DNA of 18,141 nucleotides from Spirochaetaceae bacterium (GCA_031265025.1 JAISDF010000104.1:1-18141); one strand, 5' to 3'. Positions 1-7,628 are shown, counted from the first letter of the stretch. The notes: a model not told the origin generated them from the letters alone. Translations and numbers: made by a program.

Positions 1-1765
1 GAGATCCGGCCTCCAGGGTGAGGCGTATGATGCGGCGGTCAAGGAATACGCTGCTTTCCGCCCTGACCGAAAGAAGGGTTTCGTCGTCAGGGGTGAGGGT
101 CTGCCGCACGGGCGTTTCGCCGGGTGTGAGGGAAAGGTGGAAGCCCCAGGCAAAGAGGAGCAGCAGGGAAGCGCCGGCAACGGCAAGGCGCTTTTGCCTG
201 ATCAGGGGTTTGGCCTCAGGCGCTTTTCCTGTCCTGTTCCGCGGGAAAAGATATTCGGCGCGGTTGAGCAGCAGGAAGCAGGGGAGCAGGGTGAGGGCCG
301 CGTACAAGGTTACATAGACGTTTCCCGATCCGACCAGGCTGAATATGCGCGTGTTGCCGCCCCGGGCAAGGTCAATCAGCGCGGCGAGAATTTGCAGCGG
401 CGTGAGGAGGGCGCAGATGACGACCAGGGGGGCTTTCTTAAAAAACGAACCCAGGAGGGTAAAAAGATAGGCCCACAGGAAGAGCAGCACAAAGCTGAGG
501 TCAAGGGCCGCGGCTATTATGCTGCCCGCGACCGTAAGGAGCACCGCGGCGTTGCCGAAATAATTTCCCTTGTGGGGAATCTTCATGCGGGAAAAATAGG
601 GGACCAGTACGTTGTACACGGCGATTGCGCAGAAAATTTTCAGCGCCGTAAGCAGGGCGTCGTTTCTTTCCCCCAGGCCCAGAAGCCGCTTGACAAGGGC
701 AGACCAGAGTTCCGCCCCGAAAAGGGAGACTGAAAGGAGCAGAAAGAGGAGGCCCACTATCCAGAAGCGCTTTAGGAAAACTTTCCACTGGAGCACCAGG
801 AGGCGGCGCTTTACCAGGGAATACACCAGAAGGATAAAGAGCGTCAGCGCGGACGCGGCGAGAAAGAGCAGGACCGTGGCGGTTTCGGAAAGATACAAGG
901 TCTTGCCCGGAATATGGAGCAGCGAATAATGGTAGTCCATATCAGGGGGAACCGAATCTATCTCCTCCACGCAGCGGTAGAGCAGCGCGGCCAGTTTCCC
1001 TTCCTCAAACGGCGCGCCATCCATTCCCGCTATGAGGAACGAGGGGAAGTCCTGACTCTGGGCTGTTTCCAGGGGGCCTTCTTCCCCGGCAAGGGACAGT
1101 TTGTACAGTTCGTTAAAATGCACGGAAAAATCATAGGGTAAGGTTTCTTCTTCGCAGAGCCCGGTGAAAAGCCGTATCATTTCAAGGGGGCTTAAATTCC
1201 CCCTGGAACCGTTGTGCAGCAAAAGGCCGCCCGGCGCGGAAGGCAGGTCCAGATAGATGAGTTTTGCCGTTTCGGTATACAGGGCCAAAAGGTCCCTGAG
1301 CCCCGAATGGCGGGGCGCGTCAATGTCCGGGGGCAGGGTGGAATATTCTGAACCGAGAAACGCTACGCGGATTTCCCTTTCCACGGGCTTTGCCGCGAGC
1401 TTTTCCAGAAGCAGCAGCGTTTCGGCGATATCGTAGCGGCTTTCTTCCCTGTCCTCCGCGCCGTAAAGGGGCACGGCAAATATCAGGGCATCCTTCCCGG
1501 TGTCTTCATTAGGCTCAAGGAGCACATGGACCGAAGAGCCGAAAGAGCCGAAGGCGGGGAAGAGGTCCCGCGTTTCCGGGCGGAGGCCCATGGTTCCGAG
1601 GGCGGCAACAAGGTCTTCCTGCCTCCGCTTTTCCGTATCCCGCATTGACCGGCTTGTCATACTATCAGGACCCGGCCCGGTTCCGTCTTCCCCTGACAAC
1701 GAACACGGGACCAGGCAGAGCATGAAAGCCAGAAATAAAAAGCTCACCGGACAAACATAGTCCAT
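1..1765 (-). CDS. Polytopic membrane protein with degenerate M28-peptidase-like N-terminal domain (3' end cut by window edge)
   Basis: The minus-strand frame is open from 1765 to the window edge (588 codons, no stop). ATG at 1765-1763 is preceded by GAGGGAG (1773-1767); the in-frame GTG at 1747-1745 has no ribosome site. Residues about 8-22 are a hydrophobic signal or anchor segment. Residues about 92-145 read like the core of family M28 aminopeptidases: a strand (ALIFAVPLYG), a helix where M28 has GxxDNxSG (YDIAETLLLLEKL), a strand (REIRVAFLGSE), and later LIYLDLPS where M28 has a strand ending NxD. The metal ligands are mostly absent: no HxD, no DDN, and only one Glu of the usual pair (GSE). 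About eight membrane helices follow, near 296-316, 335-350, 373-390, 404-440 (two), 446-465, 483-500 and 526-545, then a new non-membrane segment from 546. The layout, an extracytoplasmic M28-like domain before a multi-helix region, recalls GAA1-type proteins. Catalysis is doubtful and the function is unknown. It is divergent from the 1831 gene. Confidence 0.85.
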   Translation of the reverse strand, partial: MDYVCPVSFLFLAFMLCLVPCSLSGEDGTGPGPDSMTSRSMRDTEKRRQEDLVAALGTMGLRPETRDLFPAFGSFGSSVHVLLEPNEDTGKDALIFAVPLYGAEDREESRYDIAETLLLLEKLAAKPVEREIRVAFLGSEYSTLPPDIDAPRHSGLRDLLALYTETAKLIYLDLPSAPGGLLLHNGSRGNLSPLEMIRLFTGLCEEETLPYDFSVHFNELYKLSLAGEEGPLETAQSQDFPSFLIAGMDGAPFEEGKLAALLYRCVEEIDSVPPDMDYHYSLLHIPGKTLYLSETATVLLFLAASALTLFILLVYSLVKRRLLVLQWKVFLKRFWIVGLLFLLLSVSLFGAELWSALVKRLLGLGERNDALLTALKIFCAIAVYNVLVPYFSRMKIPHKGNYFGNAAVLLTVAGSIIAAALDLSFVLLFLWAYLFTLLGSFFKKAPLVVICALLTPLQILAALIDLARGGNTRIFSLVGSGNVYVTLYAALTLLPCFLLLNRAEYLFPRNRTGKAPEAKPLIRQKRLAVAGASLLLLFAWGFHLSLTPGETPVRQTLTPDDETLLSVRAESSVFLDRRIIRLTLEAGS

Positions 1766-1792
1766 GCTCCCTCAAGGGTCAAGGACAGGCGG

Positions 1793-1822
1793 TTCACATG
1801 AGAAGGAGTCTCCCTGTATAAT
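1793..1822 (+). promoter_or_regulatory. Candidate sigma-70 promoter for the 1831-6334 cluster
   Basis: TTCACA (1793-1798, five of six matches to the -35 consensus) and a perfect TATAAT (1817-1822) are separated by 18 bases, in the 65-base gap between two divergent genes. Transcription from it should start near 1828-1831, at or next to the ATG of the downstream gene. Confidence 0.55.
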
Positions 1823-1830
1823 ACCCTGAC

Positions 1831-2997
1831 ATGTCCGGGAGGAACCGCAAAAAGGAATTTGATATTCATCTCAAGATAGTCCTTACCGAAACAGGGACCG
1901 GCCTTTTTTTGCGGCAAAAAAAGGGGCTTTCCAAATTCCGCATGGCGGATACTGCCGAAGAGTACGGCCTTGTGATGGAAAATAGCAGTCCCGCCTCGAT
2001 ACAGGGCTTCCTCCTCGCCGATTGCATTGCCAAAATAGAAGCCGCCAATATTGACCCCCTCTCGGCCCGGAGCGACATTATTGATCTCGCCAAGCTCATT
2101 GTCCACAGCCTTCTGTACCGCCATTTTGACGCGGAAATGCTCAACCGGGTTCTGGCGTCGGAAATCGTTGTCCGGTGGAACCGGGCCAATCCCCAGTCCC
2201 TGATAGACGAAAAGGCTTTTCAGGGAAGCGCTTCCTCAGATCTGAAAAAACTCGTCAGGGATAAGGCCCCTGATGTGGAGAAGATACGGAAGCTCATCCT
2301 CGACCCCTTAAAGCTCGGCATAGCCGGCAACGCGAGGTTTGACAACGAGGAAAAAAAGATACAGATACTCCAGATAGAAAAATTCATGGATATTTCCAAC
2401 GCGCTGCTCTGGTACATACTGCTGAAATTTCAATCCGACTGGAATTTCAGGGACCTTACCCTGGTGATACGGGGCTGTCTTGTGGAGTACCTCAAAAAAG
2501 TACAGGTAGCCGACTATATCGCCCTGATGATTATGGAACTGGCCCTTGCCTCGGCATACAGGAGCATACGGAAAGAAGCGGCCATCGCGGAGCTGGGCGG
2601 TCCTCCCGGCGGCATTCCGGAAGGCGAAAAGCTGGGCGGCATTATCAAGTCCCTGAAGGCCAAAAACAGCCTGGTCAGCATAGCCTGGAAGATGGGGGGC
2701 AACAGTTCTTCCATAGGGACAGAACGCAGGCTCCAGGTGGTTCTCTACGACCGTAGCGCGGATCTACGGGAAATCAGAAACGGCATTGACGAGGTAAAAT
2801 CAGCGGATGTCAAAAAGCGGAGCATATACAGTTTTTACCGCGAAAAAGAGGACGGGAAGGCACAGACCGGCCTGGGGCTCTACTATATTTCCTATCTGGA
2901 AGAAGCCTGTGAACGGGTGGATATCAAATTCGAATACCTGGTAAACCAGATACCGGATACGGATATTACTATGATAACCCTTTCTTTTATTCTATGA
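1831..2997 (+). CDS. Conserved-type hypothetical protein with GHKL ATPase-like C-terminal region
   Basis: This is a 388-residue, mostly helical, apparently cytoplasmic protein with no signal peptide. I do not recognise it by name. Residues 229-250 (IALMIMELALASAYRSIRKE) look like the N-box helix of GHKL/histidine-kinase ATPases, but the usual Asn is missing. Residues 300-312 (RLQVVLYDRSADL) sit where the G1 box (DxGxG) is expected and lack its glycines. Residues 346-353 (TGLGLYYI) closely match a G2 box (GxGLxxV), followed by a helix and two strands that end the protein (DITMITLSFIL), as in that fold. This resemblance is my inference. The only in-frame start is ATG at 1831, because a TAA lies at 1819-1821. 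AAGGAG at 1803-1808 is too far away to serve it, and the candidate promoter ends just before the ATG, so the mRNA may be leaderless. Its stop overlaps the next gene in ATGA (2994-2997), which suggests translational coupling. Confidence 0.85.
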   Translation: MSGRNRKKEFDIHLKIVLTETGTGLFLRQKKGLSKFRMADTAEEYGLVMENSSPASIQGFLLADCIAKIEAANIDPLSARSDIIDLAKLIVHSLLYRHFDAEMLNRVLASEIVVRWNRANPQSLIDEKAFQGSASSDLKKLVRDKAPDVEKIRKLILDPLKLGIAGNARFDNEEKKIQILQIEKFMDISNALLWYILLKFQSDWNFRDLTLVIRGCLVEYLKKVQVADYIALMIMELALASAYRSIRKEAAIAELGGPPGGIPEGEKLGGIIKSLKAKNSLVSIAWKMGGNSSSIGTERRLQVVLYDRSADLREIRNGIDEVKSADVKKRSIYSFYREKEDGKAQTGLGLYYISYLEEACERVDIKFEYLVNQIPDTDITMITLSFIL

Positions 2998-3680
2998 TAT
3001 ATATTGAAATGAAACTGCGGAGATTTTTGCCGTGCGGCCCTGCCCGGCTTTTGGGGCGTCTCCTTATCTGCCTCGCGCTGTTCCTGTCCTGTTCCCAGGC
3101 CGAACCAAGGGTGGTCCGGGCGGTGATAAGCCTGGTGTATTACCAAAGCCAGACAGGAGTACAGGAGGCCTATTCCTTTTTTGTGCTTCCCGAAGACGAC
3201 GACGGCATCAAGGACCTTGATACGCTCTACCTGTACCATGACAAGGATGAACTGGTGTGGCAGCTCGGTTCCGAAGACTGGATAAGCGTGGATGTGGACG
3301 GAAAGGCCTGGATAGGAAGCCGGGGCATAAGCATGAGCGACGGCCTGCCCCTGCCCAGGGGGCAATTCAGGGCGGTGCTTGCGGACAAGGGCGGAAGCCG
3401 GGGCGAAAGAATCTTTGCCTTTGACGGGCCGCCTGGGGGCCGTTCTTTTCCGGTCGTTACCGTAGGCGGCGGGCAATACCACATCGAGTCATCGTACCCG
3501 GCCCATTCCCTGCTCTGGTACGATGAAAGCGGGGAAAATATCGGGTCTTCCGTGCTTGCCGCCCAGGACGGAAACCTCGTTGACCTTGGCTTTCCCCCGG
3601 AAAGCAGAAGCGTCGCCCTGTGGGCCGAGGATACGGAGCATTATACTTCGGCCCTGACCCTGGTCCTTCCCCTTGACTAG
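2994..3680 (+). CDS. Putative lipoprotein of unknown function
   Basis: The product is 228 residues from the ATG at 2994; an alternative ATG at 3009 removes five residues. The basic N-terminus (KLRR) and the hydrophobic stretch LLICLALFLSC end in a spirochaete-style lipobox (LFLSC) with the acylated cysteine expected at residue 33, so the mature protein should be membrane-tethered. The rest is rich in strands, glycine, tyrosine and tryptophan, with no motif I can name. Examples are DTLYLYHDKDELVWQL near 76-91 and the C-terminal VALWAEDTEHYTSALTLVLP. There is no clear ribosome-binding site, and the 4-base ATGA overlap with the gene before points to translation by coupling. It lies 10 bases before the trmB ATG. 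Spirochaete lipoproteins are numerous and fast-evolving, so function cannot be assigned from context with two housekeeping genes. Confidence 0.85.
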   Translation: MIYIEMKLRRFLPCGPARLLGRLLICLALFLSCSQAEPRVVRAVISLVYYQSQTGVQEAYSFFVLPEDDDGIKDLDTLYLYHDKDELVWQLGSEDWISVDVDGKAWIGSRGISMSDGLPLPRGQFRAVLADKGGSRGERIFAFDGPPGGRSFPVVTVGGGQYHIESSYPAHSLLWYDESGENIGSSVLAAQDGNLVDLGFPPESRSVALWAEDTEHYTSALTLVLPLD

Positions 3681-3690
3681 GACAGGCGGG

Positions 3691-4353
3691 ATGACCGCGG
3701 TGAACAAGAGCTATGTGCTCAGGGCCGGACGCATGACCGGCGCCCAAAAGCGCTCGTATGAGGAATATTCCGGCGCCTGGCTTGTTCCCTTTGTTCCCGG
3801 AAAGGCCCTTGACAGGGAGGCCGTCTTTGCCAACCCGGAGCCCCTTTGCGTGGAGATAGGGTTCGGCATGGGTACGGCCACCGCTGTACTGGCCGCTCAA
3901 AATCCCGGCGTCAATTACCTGGGTATAGAAGTTCACCGGCCCGGCATAGGCCGCCTGCTCTGGGAAATAGAAAAGCGCGGCCTTTCCAATATCAGGATTA
4001 TTGAAGGAGACGCCGTGGATGTTATTTCCGCCATGAGTTTCAGGGCGGACAGCTTTCATATTTTTTTCCCCGACCCCTGGCCCAAAAAACGCCACCACAA
4101 ACGGCGGCTCGTGCGGGAGCCCTTTACATCGCTCCTGGCCCAAAAGCTGAAAAAAGGCGGGTACCTGTACATGGTTACCGACTGGGAAGATTACGGCCAT
4201 TGGGCACTCGCGGCCCTTGACGCGACAGAGGGGCTTGAAAACCGCTATGAAGGGTTTGCCCCGGCCCAGACCTGGCGCCCCGAAACAAAGTTCGAGCGAA
4301 AGGGTATAGAAAAAAATCACGGTGTATGGGAACTTATGTTTGAGCGGGGATAG
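3691..4353 (+). CDS. trmB: tRNA (guanine-N7-)-methyltransferase TrmB
   Basis: The enzyme transfers a methyl group from S-adenosylmethionine to N7 of G46 in the tRNA variable loop and acts in the cytoplasm. The product is 220 residues, usual for bacterial TrmB. Visible hallmarks are the SAM-binding motif VEIGFGMGTA (54-63), the acidic residue after strand 2 in GIEVHRPGIG (78-87), GDAVDV (106-111), the signature FFPDPWPKKRHHKRRL (125-140) and the C-terminal RPETKFERKG (196-205) with the family T-x-F/Y-E element. I chose ATG 3691, which has AGGA (3679-3682) eight bases upstream. A TTG at 3673 would add six residues and overlap the lipoprotein gene. The stop is separated by one base from the ligA ATG. 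All key motifs look intact, so activity is expected. Confidence 0.96.
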   Translation: MTAVNKSYVLRAGRMTGAQKRSYEEYSGAWLVPFVPGKALDREAVFANPEPLCVEIGFGMGTATAVLAAQNPGVNYLGIEVHRPGIGRLLWEIEKRGLSNIRIIEGDAVDVISAMSFRADSFHIFFPDPWPKKRHHKRRLVREPFTSLLAQKLKKGGYLYMVTDWEDYGHWALAALDATEGLENRYEGFAPAQTWRPETKFERKGIEKNHGVWELMFERG

Positions 4354-4354
4354 T

Positions 4355-6334
4355 ATGGCGAGGACAAAGACTGCGGAAAAAAAAGAAGGGCGCGTCGCGG
4401 CCCTGGAACGGCTTGTCAAAGGCTATCAGGATTCCTATTACAACGGCGAGGGCGAAATCTCCGATCAGGAATTTGACCTTTTATGGGATGAATTAAAGCG
4501 TCTCAGTCCCGGCAGCCCTGTCCTTGCCGGAGTGGGCGCGGACAGGGCCGACGGCTTTCCCAAGGCCCGGCATCTTATTCCCATGGGAAGCCAGGACAAG
4601 GCGGCCAACCCCGACGAGTTTCGCGCCTGGGCAAAAAAAACGCCCGCGGCTTCCTACGCGGCCCAGTATAAACTTGACGGCGCCAGCCTTGAGCTTCAAT
4701 ATGAAAAGGGAAAACTTGTCCGGGCCATAACCAGGGGAGACGGCGTTATAGGCGACGAGATAACCCCCAACGCCCTCAGGATGGCCGGCGTCAAAAGCGG
4801 CCTCAAGACCCGCGCTTCCGGCCGGGCCTTTTCAGGCGGCGTGCGCGGCGAAGTGCTCATGACACGGGAGGTCTGGCAAAAAAAATACCCCGGCAAGGCA
4901 AACTGCCGCAACGCGGCCAACGGCCTGATGCGGCGCAAGGACGGGGAGGGCTGCGAGGACCTTGTTTTTGTGGCCTATGACGTGTCGGTCCCTGATGACG
5001 ATGCTTTTTTCACCGATGAATTTGAAAAGATAGCCTGGCTTGAGACCCACGGTTTTGAAACCGCCGCGACAAAAGAATTTTCAGATATCGAAGAAATAAT
5101 AAAATACCGTCAGTATGTGAGCGACCACAGGGATGATGTTCCGGTGGATATTGACGGCCTTGTAATCAAGGACAGGATTACCGATATGGCCGACCTCCGC
5201 AGGGCCAGACCTGAGCGGCAGATAGCCTTCAAGTTTGAACTCGAAACGGCGGTGAGCGTGCTCCGTGAGGTGGAGTGGAGCTGTTCCGGGGCAACCTATA
5301 CGCCTATAGGCATCATAGACCCTGTGCGCCTCGCGGGAACCACGGTTCAGCGGGCCAATCTCAATAACCCCGACATGATACGGGCCCTGGGTCTTGAGAT
5401 AGGGAGCGCGGTACTGGTGGTAAAGCGGGGAGAGATTATTCCCAAGATAGAAGGACTTGCTCCTCCGGGCCTCTCCGGGGCAGCCGGAGACAAGCGGCCC
5501 ATTACATACCCCGAAACCTGCGAGACCTGCGGTTCTCCCCTTGAAGATGCCGGTACCCGCCTCTTCTGCCCCAATGCCGCCTGCTCCAAGCGGCTTCATC
5601 ACCGTCTGGAAAAATGGGCGTCGGTTCTGGATATACGGGACCTGGGGGTAAAGCTCATCGAACAGCTCTACCTCAAAGGCAGGGTGCGCGATGTGTCGGA
5701 ACTCTACACCCTCAGAGCCGAGGAGCTTGAATCCTTTGAACGCATGGGAGAAAAGGCCGCGGCCAAGGTGGTGCGTCATATCAGAACGCCGAGAACCCTG
5801 TCCCTGGCCGCCTTTGTGGCCGGCTATGACTTTGAGGGCGTAGGCGAACTGGTAATGGAAAAGGCCGCCGGCGGCGGCTTCGATACCCTGGAAAAACTCC
5901 GGGTGGCCACCGTAGAGGAGCTTTCCTCGGTGTACGGCCTCGGCGAAATCACCGCCAAAACCATAGTGGACGGCCTTGCGGAAGCGAGGGAGGACATGGA
6001 CAAGGTGCTTGCCTCCGGTGTTATTTCCATTGCGCCGCCTCCCTCTGCCGGGGACCAGCCGCTGCGGGGCTATTCGTTCTGCTTTACCGGCGAACTTGTC
6101 TCTATGAAACGGAGCGCCGCCGAGGAAAAGGTCAAGGCCCTGGGAGCCCAGGCAAAGCCGTCGGTAGGAAAGGACCTTTCGTTTCTCGTAACCAATGACG
6201 CCGGGTCAGGCTCCGCGAAGAACAAAAAGGCCGTGGCGCTGGGCATACCCATACTTGATGAAAAGGCCCTTCTCGCCATCCTCGAAAACCCCCAAAGCGT
6301 GGATTCCTACGGGGGAAAAAAGAGCCAGATATGA
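4355..6334 (+). CDS. ligA: NAD-dependent DNA ligase LigA (divergent nucleotide-binding motifs)
   Basis: LigA seals nicks in DNA in replication and repair, using NAD+ to form a ligase-AMP intermediate. The product is 659 residues, close to the family norm of about 670. Domains in order are Ia (about 10-65), adenylation with catalytic Lys106 in KLDG (106-109), TRGDG (126-130), RGEV (164-167) and GLVIK (268-272), OB fold (about 310-375), a four-cysteine zinc finger (Cys389, 392, 405, 410), helix-hairpin-helix region (about 425-550, with EGVGE and VYGLGEITAKTI), and BRCT (about 569-643). ATG 4355 has GGGGA (4346-4350) upstream and follows the trmB stop by one base; an upstream ATG at 4322 lies inside trmB. 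Two motifs depart from the norm. The family SLxN motif is SQDK (79-82), and the domain Ia motif DAEYD is DQEFD (37-41), with a Tyr where Escherichia coli LigA has His23. It may be the only ligase or a paralogue. Confidence 0.93.
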   Translation: MARTKTAEKKEGRVAALERLVKGYQDSYYNGEGEISDQEFDLLWDELKRLSPGSPVLAGVGADRADGFPKARHLIPMGSQDKAANPDEFRAWAKKTPAASYAAQYKLDGASLELQYEKGKLVRAITRGDGVIGDEITPNALRMAGVKSGLKTRASGRAFSGGVRGEVLMTREVWQKKYPGKANCRNAANGLMRRKDGEGCEDLVFVAYDVSVPDDDAFFTDEFEKIAWLETHGFETAATKEFSDIEEIIKYRQYVSDHRDDVPVDIDGLVIKDRITDMADLRRARPERQIAFKFELETAVSVLREVEWSCSGATYTPIGIIDPVRLAGTTVQRANLNNPDMIRALGLEIGSAVLVVKRGEIIPKIEGLAPPGLSGAAGDKRPITYPETCETCGSPLEDAGTRLFCPNAACSKRLHHRLEKWASVLDIRDLGVKLIEQLYLKGRVRDVSELYTLRAEELESFERMGEKAAAKVVRHIRTPRTLSLAAFVAGYDFEGVGELVMEKAAGGGFDTLEKLRVATVEELSSVYGLGEITAKTIVDGLAEAREDMDKVLASGVISIAPPPSAGDQPLRGYSFCFTGELVSMKRSAAEEKVKALGAQAKPSVGKDLSFLVTNDAGSGSAKNKKAVALGIPILDEKALLAILENPQSVDSYGGKKSQI

Positions 6335-6350
6335 TAGTGCGCGTTGAAAT

Positions 6351-6971
6351 TTAATAAGTGTTCTCGTCCATGGCCTCGAAGCGTTCCCTGACCTCTTGGA
6401 GCCGGTTGAGTTCCCTGGTGATCACCTTTTCATAATCCAGGGTCTTTTCATCGAGTATTCTGTAGGCCTCGTCTTCCCAATACTGAACATTTTCAACATT
6501 GACAAAACGGAAACGGTTTTCCCTGGCTTTTTCGGCCCAGGCCACGGCGTCATTCCAGTAGCTGAGGGCCGCGCGGTAACAGGTTTCGGCGGTTTCAAGG
6601 CTCTCAAGGTTCTGTTCCCGCCAGGGGGCGTTGTAAAAATAGGCGTTGCGCTTGTTCCACTTGTTTCCCAGAAGCAGGTGCTGCTCAATGAGTTTCAGGT
6701 TGATGTGCATCATAAAAAGATAGCGGTATTTTTCCCACTGAATCTCATTCTCTATCTTTGCCAGGGCCCAGAGGGGGTTGCAGAAATCCGCGGCCAGGGC
6801 CTTTTCAAGCCAGTAGATATTTTCGATGCTGTCGTCGGGATACTGTATATAGTGGAGATGGTAGAGGCGGTAGAACTGTTCCTTGTAGGTAACATAATAG
6901 GCGTCCAGTCTCGGCGCAAGGGCCGGGGCGAACGCCAGGATGAGGGCGGGAAGCAAAAAGCGCGGTCTCAT
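6351..6971 (-). CDS. Secreted, aromatic-rich helical (TPR-like) protein of unknown function
   Basis: The product is 206 residues. An N-terminal signal peptide (hydrophobic stretch FLLPALILAFAPALAP) is probably cut after LDA at about residue 24, giving a periplasmic protein. The mature part is almost all predicted helix and unusually rich in Tyr, Trp, Phe and Asn, with helix pairs such as IYWLEKALAADFCNPLWAL, YFYNAPWREQNLESLETAE and AALSYWNDAVAWAEKA. The last of these looks like a tetratricopeptide helix, so a small TPR-type binding protein is possible but unproven. ATG at 6971-6969 is the only choice, because an in-frame TGA lies two codons upstream; no clear ribosome-binding site precedes it. 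It lies 45 bases downstream of tmk on the same strand and is probably co-transcribed with it. It converges on ligA with a 16-base gap. Confidence 0.82.
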   Translation of the reverse strand: MRPRFLLPALILAFAPALAPRLDAYYVTYKEQFYRLYHLHYIQYPDDSIENIYWLEKALAADFCNPLWALAKIENEIQWEKYRYLFMMHINLKLIEQHLLLGNKWNKRNAYFYNAPWREQNLESLETAETCYRAALSYWNDAVAWAEKARENRFRFVNVENVQYWEDEAYRILDEKTLDYEKVITRELNRLQEVRERFEAMDENTY

Positions 6972-7016
6972 GTATCAAGTATCGGCAGCTTTCAGGCAAA
7001 GGAAAGCCCCGGAACT

Positions 7017-7628
7017 CTATAGCAGGGGGCCTATGACTTTCCATATATCCCCGGCCACTTTTTCGACCGGCCGCGCGGCATTGACGCTTATGACCTCGAC
7101 GCCCGCGTCCCTGTACAGGGGAAGTATGTCCAGGTAGCGCTGCCGGACTTTTTCCTGGAATTCCCTGTATTCAAAGAGTTCCTTTTTTTCCCGCTTCCCT
7201 ATCCGCTCCATGGCGGCAAGGGGGTCAAGTTCAAAATAAAAAAGAATTTGGGGGGCGGGGAAGCCTTCGTTGAGACGCCGGGGAAGTTCATCGCCGCAGT
7301 CTATGCCCTGGTAGACCAGGGAAGAGGGTACATACCGGTCCGAAACGACTATGGCGCCTTCCCGGCAGAGCGCGGCGACGCCTCCCTGTCCGTAGAGGTG
7401 TTCCTGCCGGTCGGCGGCGAAAAGAAAGGCCAGGGTTTCGCGGGTAAGCTCCAGTTCCCTGCCCAGGACGCTTCGTATTATCCGCCCCAGGGGGCCGCCG
7501 GTAGGCTCACAGGTCAAAAAAACGCGCCGTCCGGGCGCGGGTATTTTTTCCCGTAAAAGATTCAACTGGGTGCTTGTACCCGTACCGTCTCCTCCCTCAA
7601 AAACAATAAAATTCGGTAAAATCTCCAT
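7017..7628 (-). CDS. tmk: Thymidylate kinase Tmk with altered Walker A
   Basis: The enzyme phosphorylates dTMP to dTDP with ATP, a required step in dTTP synthesis. The product is 203 residues, normal for the family. Family features are FEGGDGTGTSTQ (10-21), CEPTGGPLGRIIR (40-52) matching the REPGGTPxGExIR region, AADRQEH (71-77), SDRYVPSSLVYQG (96-108) with the DRY-x-x-S-x-x-A/V-YQG dTMP-binding signature, and a basic lid segment (GKREKKELFEYREF, 144-157). The oddity is in the P-loop. The pattern GxxxxGK(S/T) requires Lys, but residue 18 is Thr, encoded ACA. The rest of the protein looks intact, so this is not a decayed gene. The basic lid may supply the missing charge (inference). ATG at 7628-7626 has AGGGGAG just upstream. 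It is divergent from the tamB-like gene, as I recall for tmk in Borrelia. Confidence 0.95.
   Translation of the reverse strand: MEILPNFIVFEGGDGTGTSTQLNLLREKIPAPGRRVFLTCEPTGGPLGRIIRSVLGRELELTRETLAFLFAADRQEHLYGQGGVAALCREGAIVVSDRYVPSSLVYQGIDCGDELPRRLNEGFPAPQILFYFELDPLAAMERIGKREKKELFEYREFQEKVRQRYLDILPLYRDAGVEVISVNAARPVEKVAGDIWKVIGPLL

Noticed and set aside
137..1141. Several plus- and minus-strand open frames of 75-198 codons at the left end
   Set aside because: They are antisense or out of frame to the long minus-strand membrane-protein gene, have arginine-rich or low-complexity translations, and lack ribosome sites. The membrane-protein frame alone shows signal and membrane segments.
1540..1560. 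Short tandem-like repeat (CCGAAGAGC / CGAAAGAGC)
   Set aside because: It has only about two imperfect copies inside coding sequence, encoding a GSFGSS stretch. Chance is a sufficient explanation.
6289..6315. CCCCC...GGGGG hairpin near the end of ligA, followed by TTTT on the minus strand, as terminator for the tmk transcript
   Set aside because: The stem is interrupted by a five-base bulge, the T-run is only four bases, and it lies in ligA coding sequence. It is possible but too weak to list as a feature.
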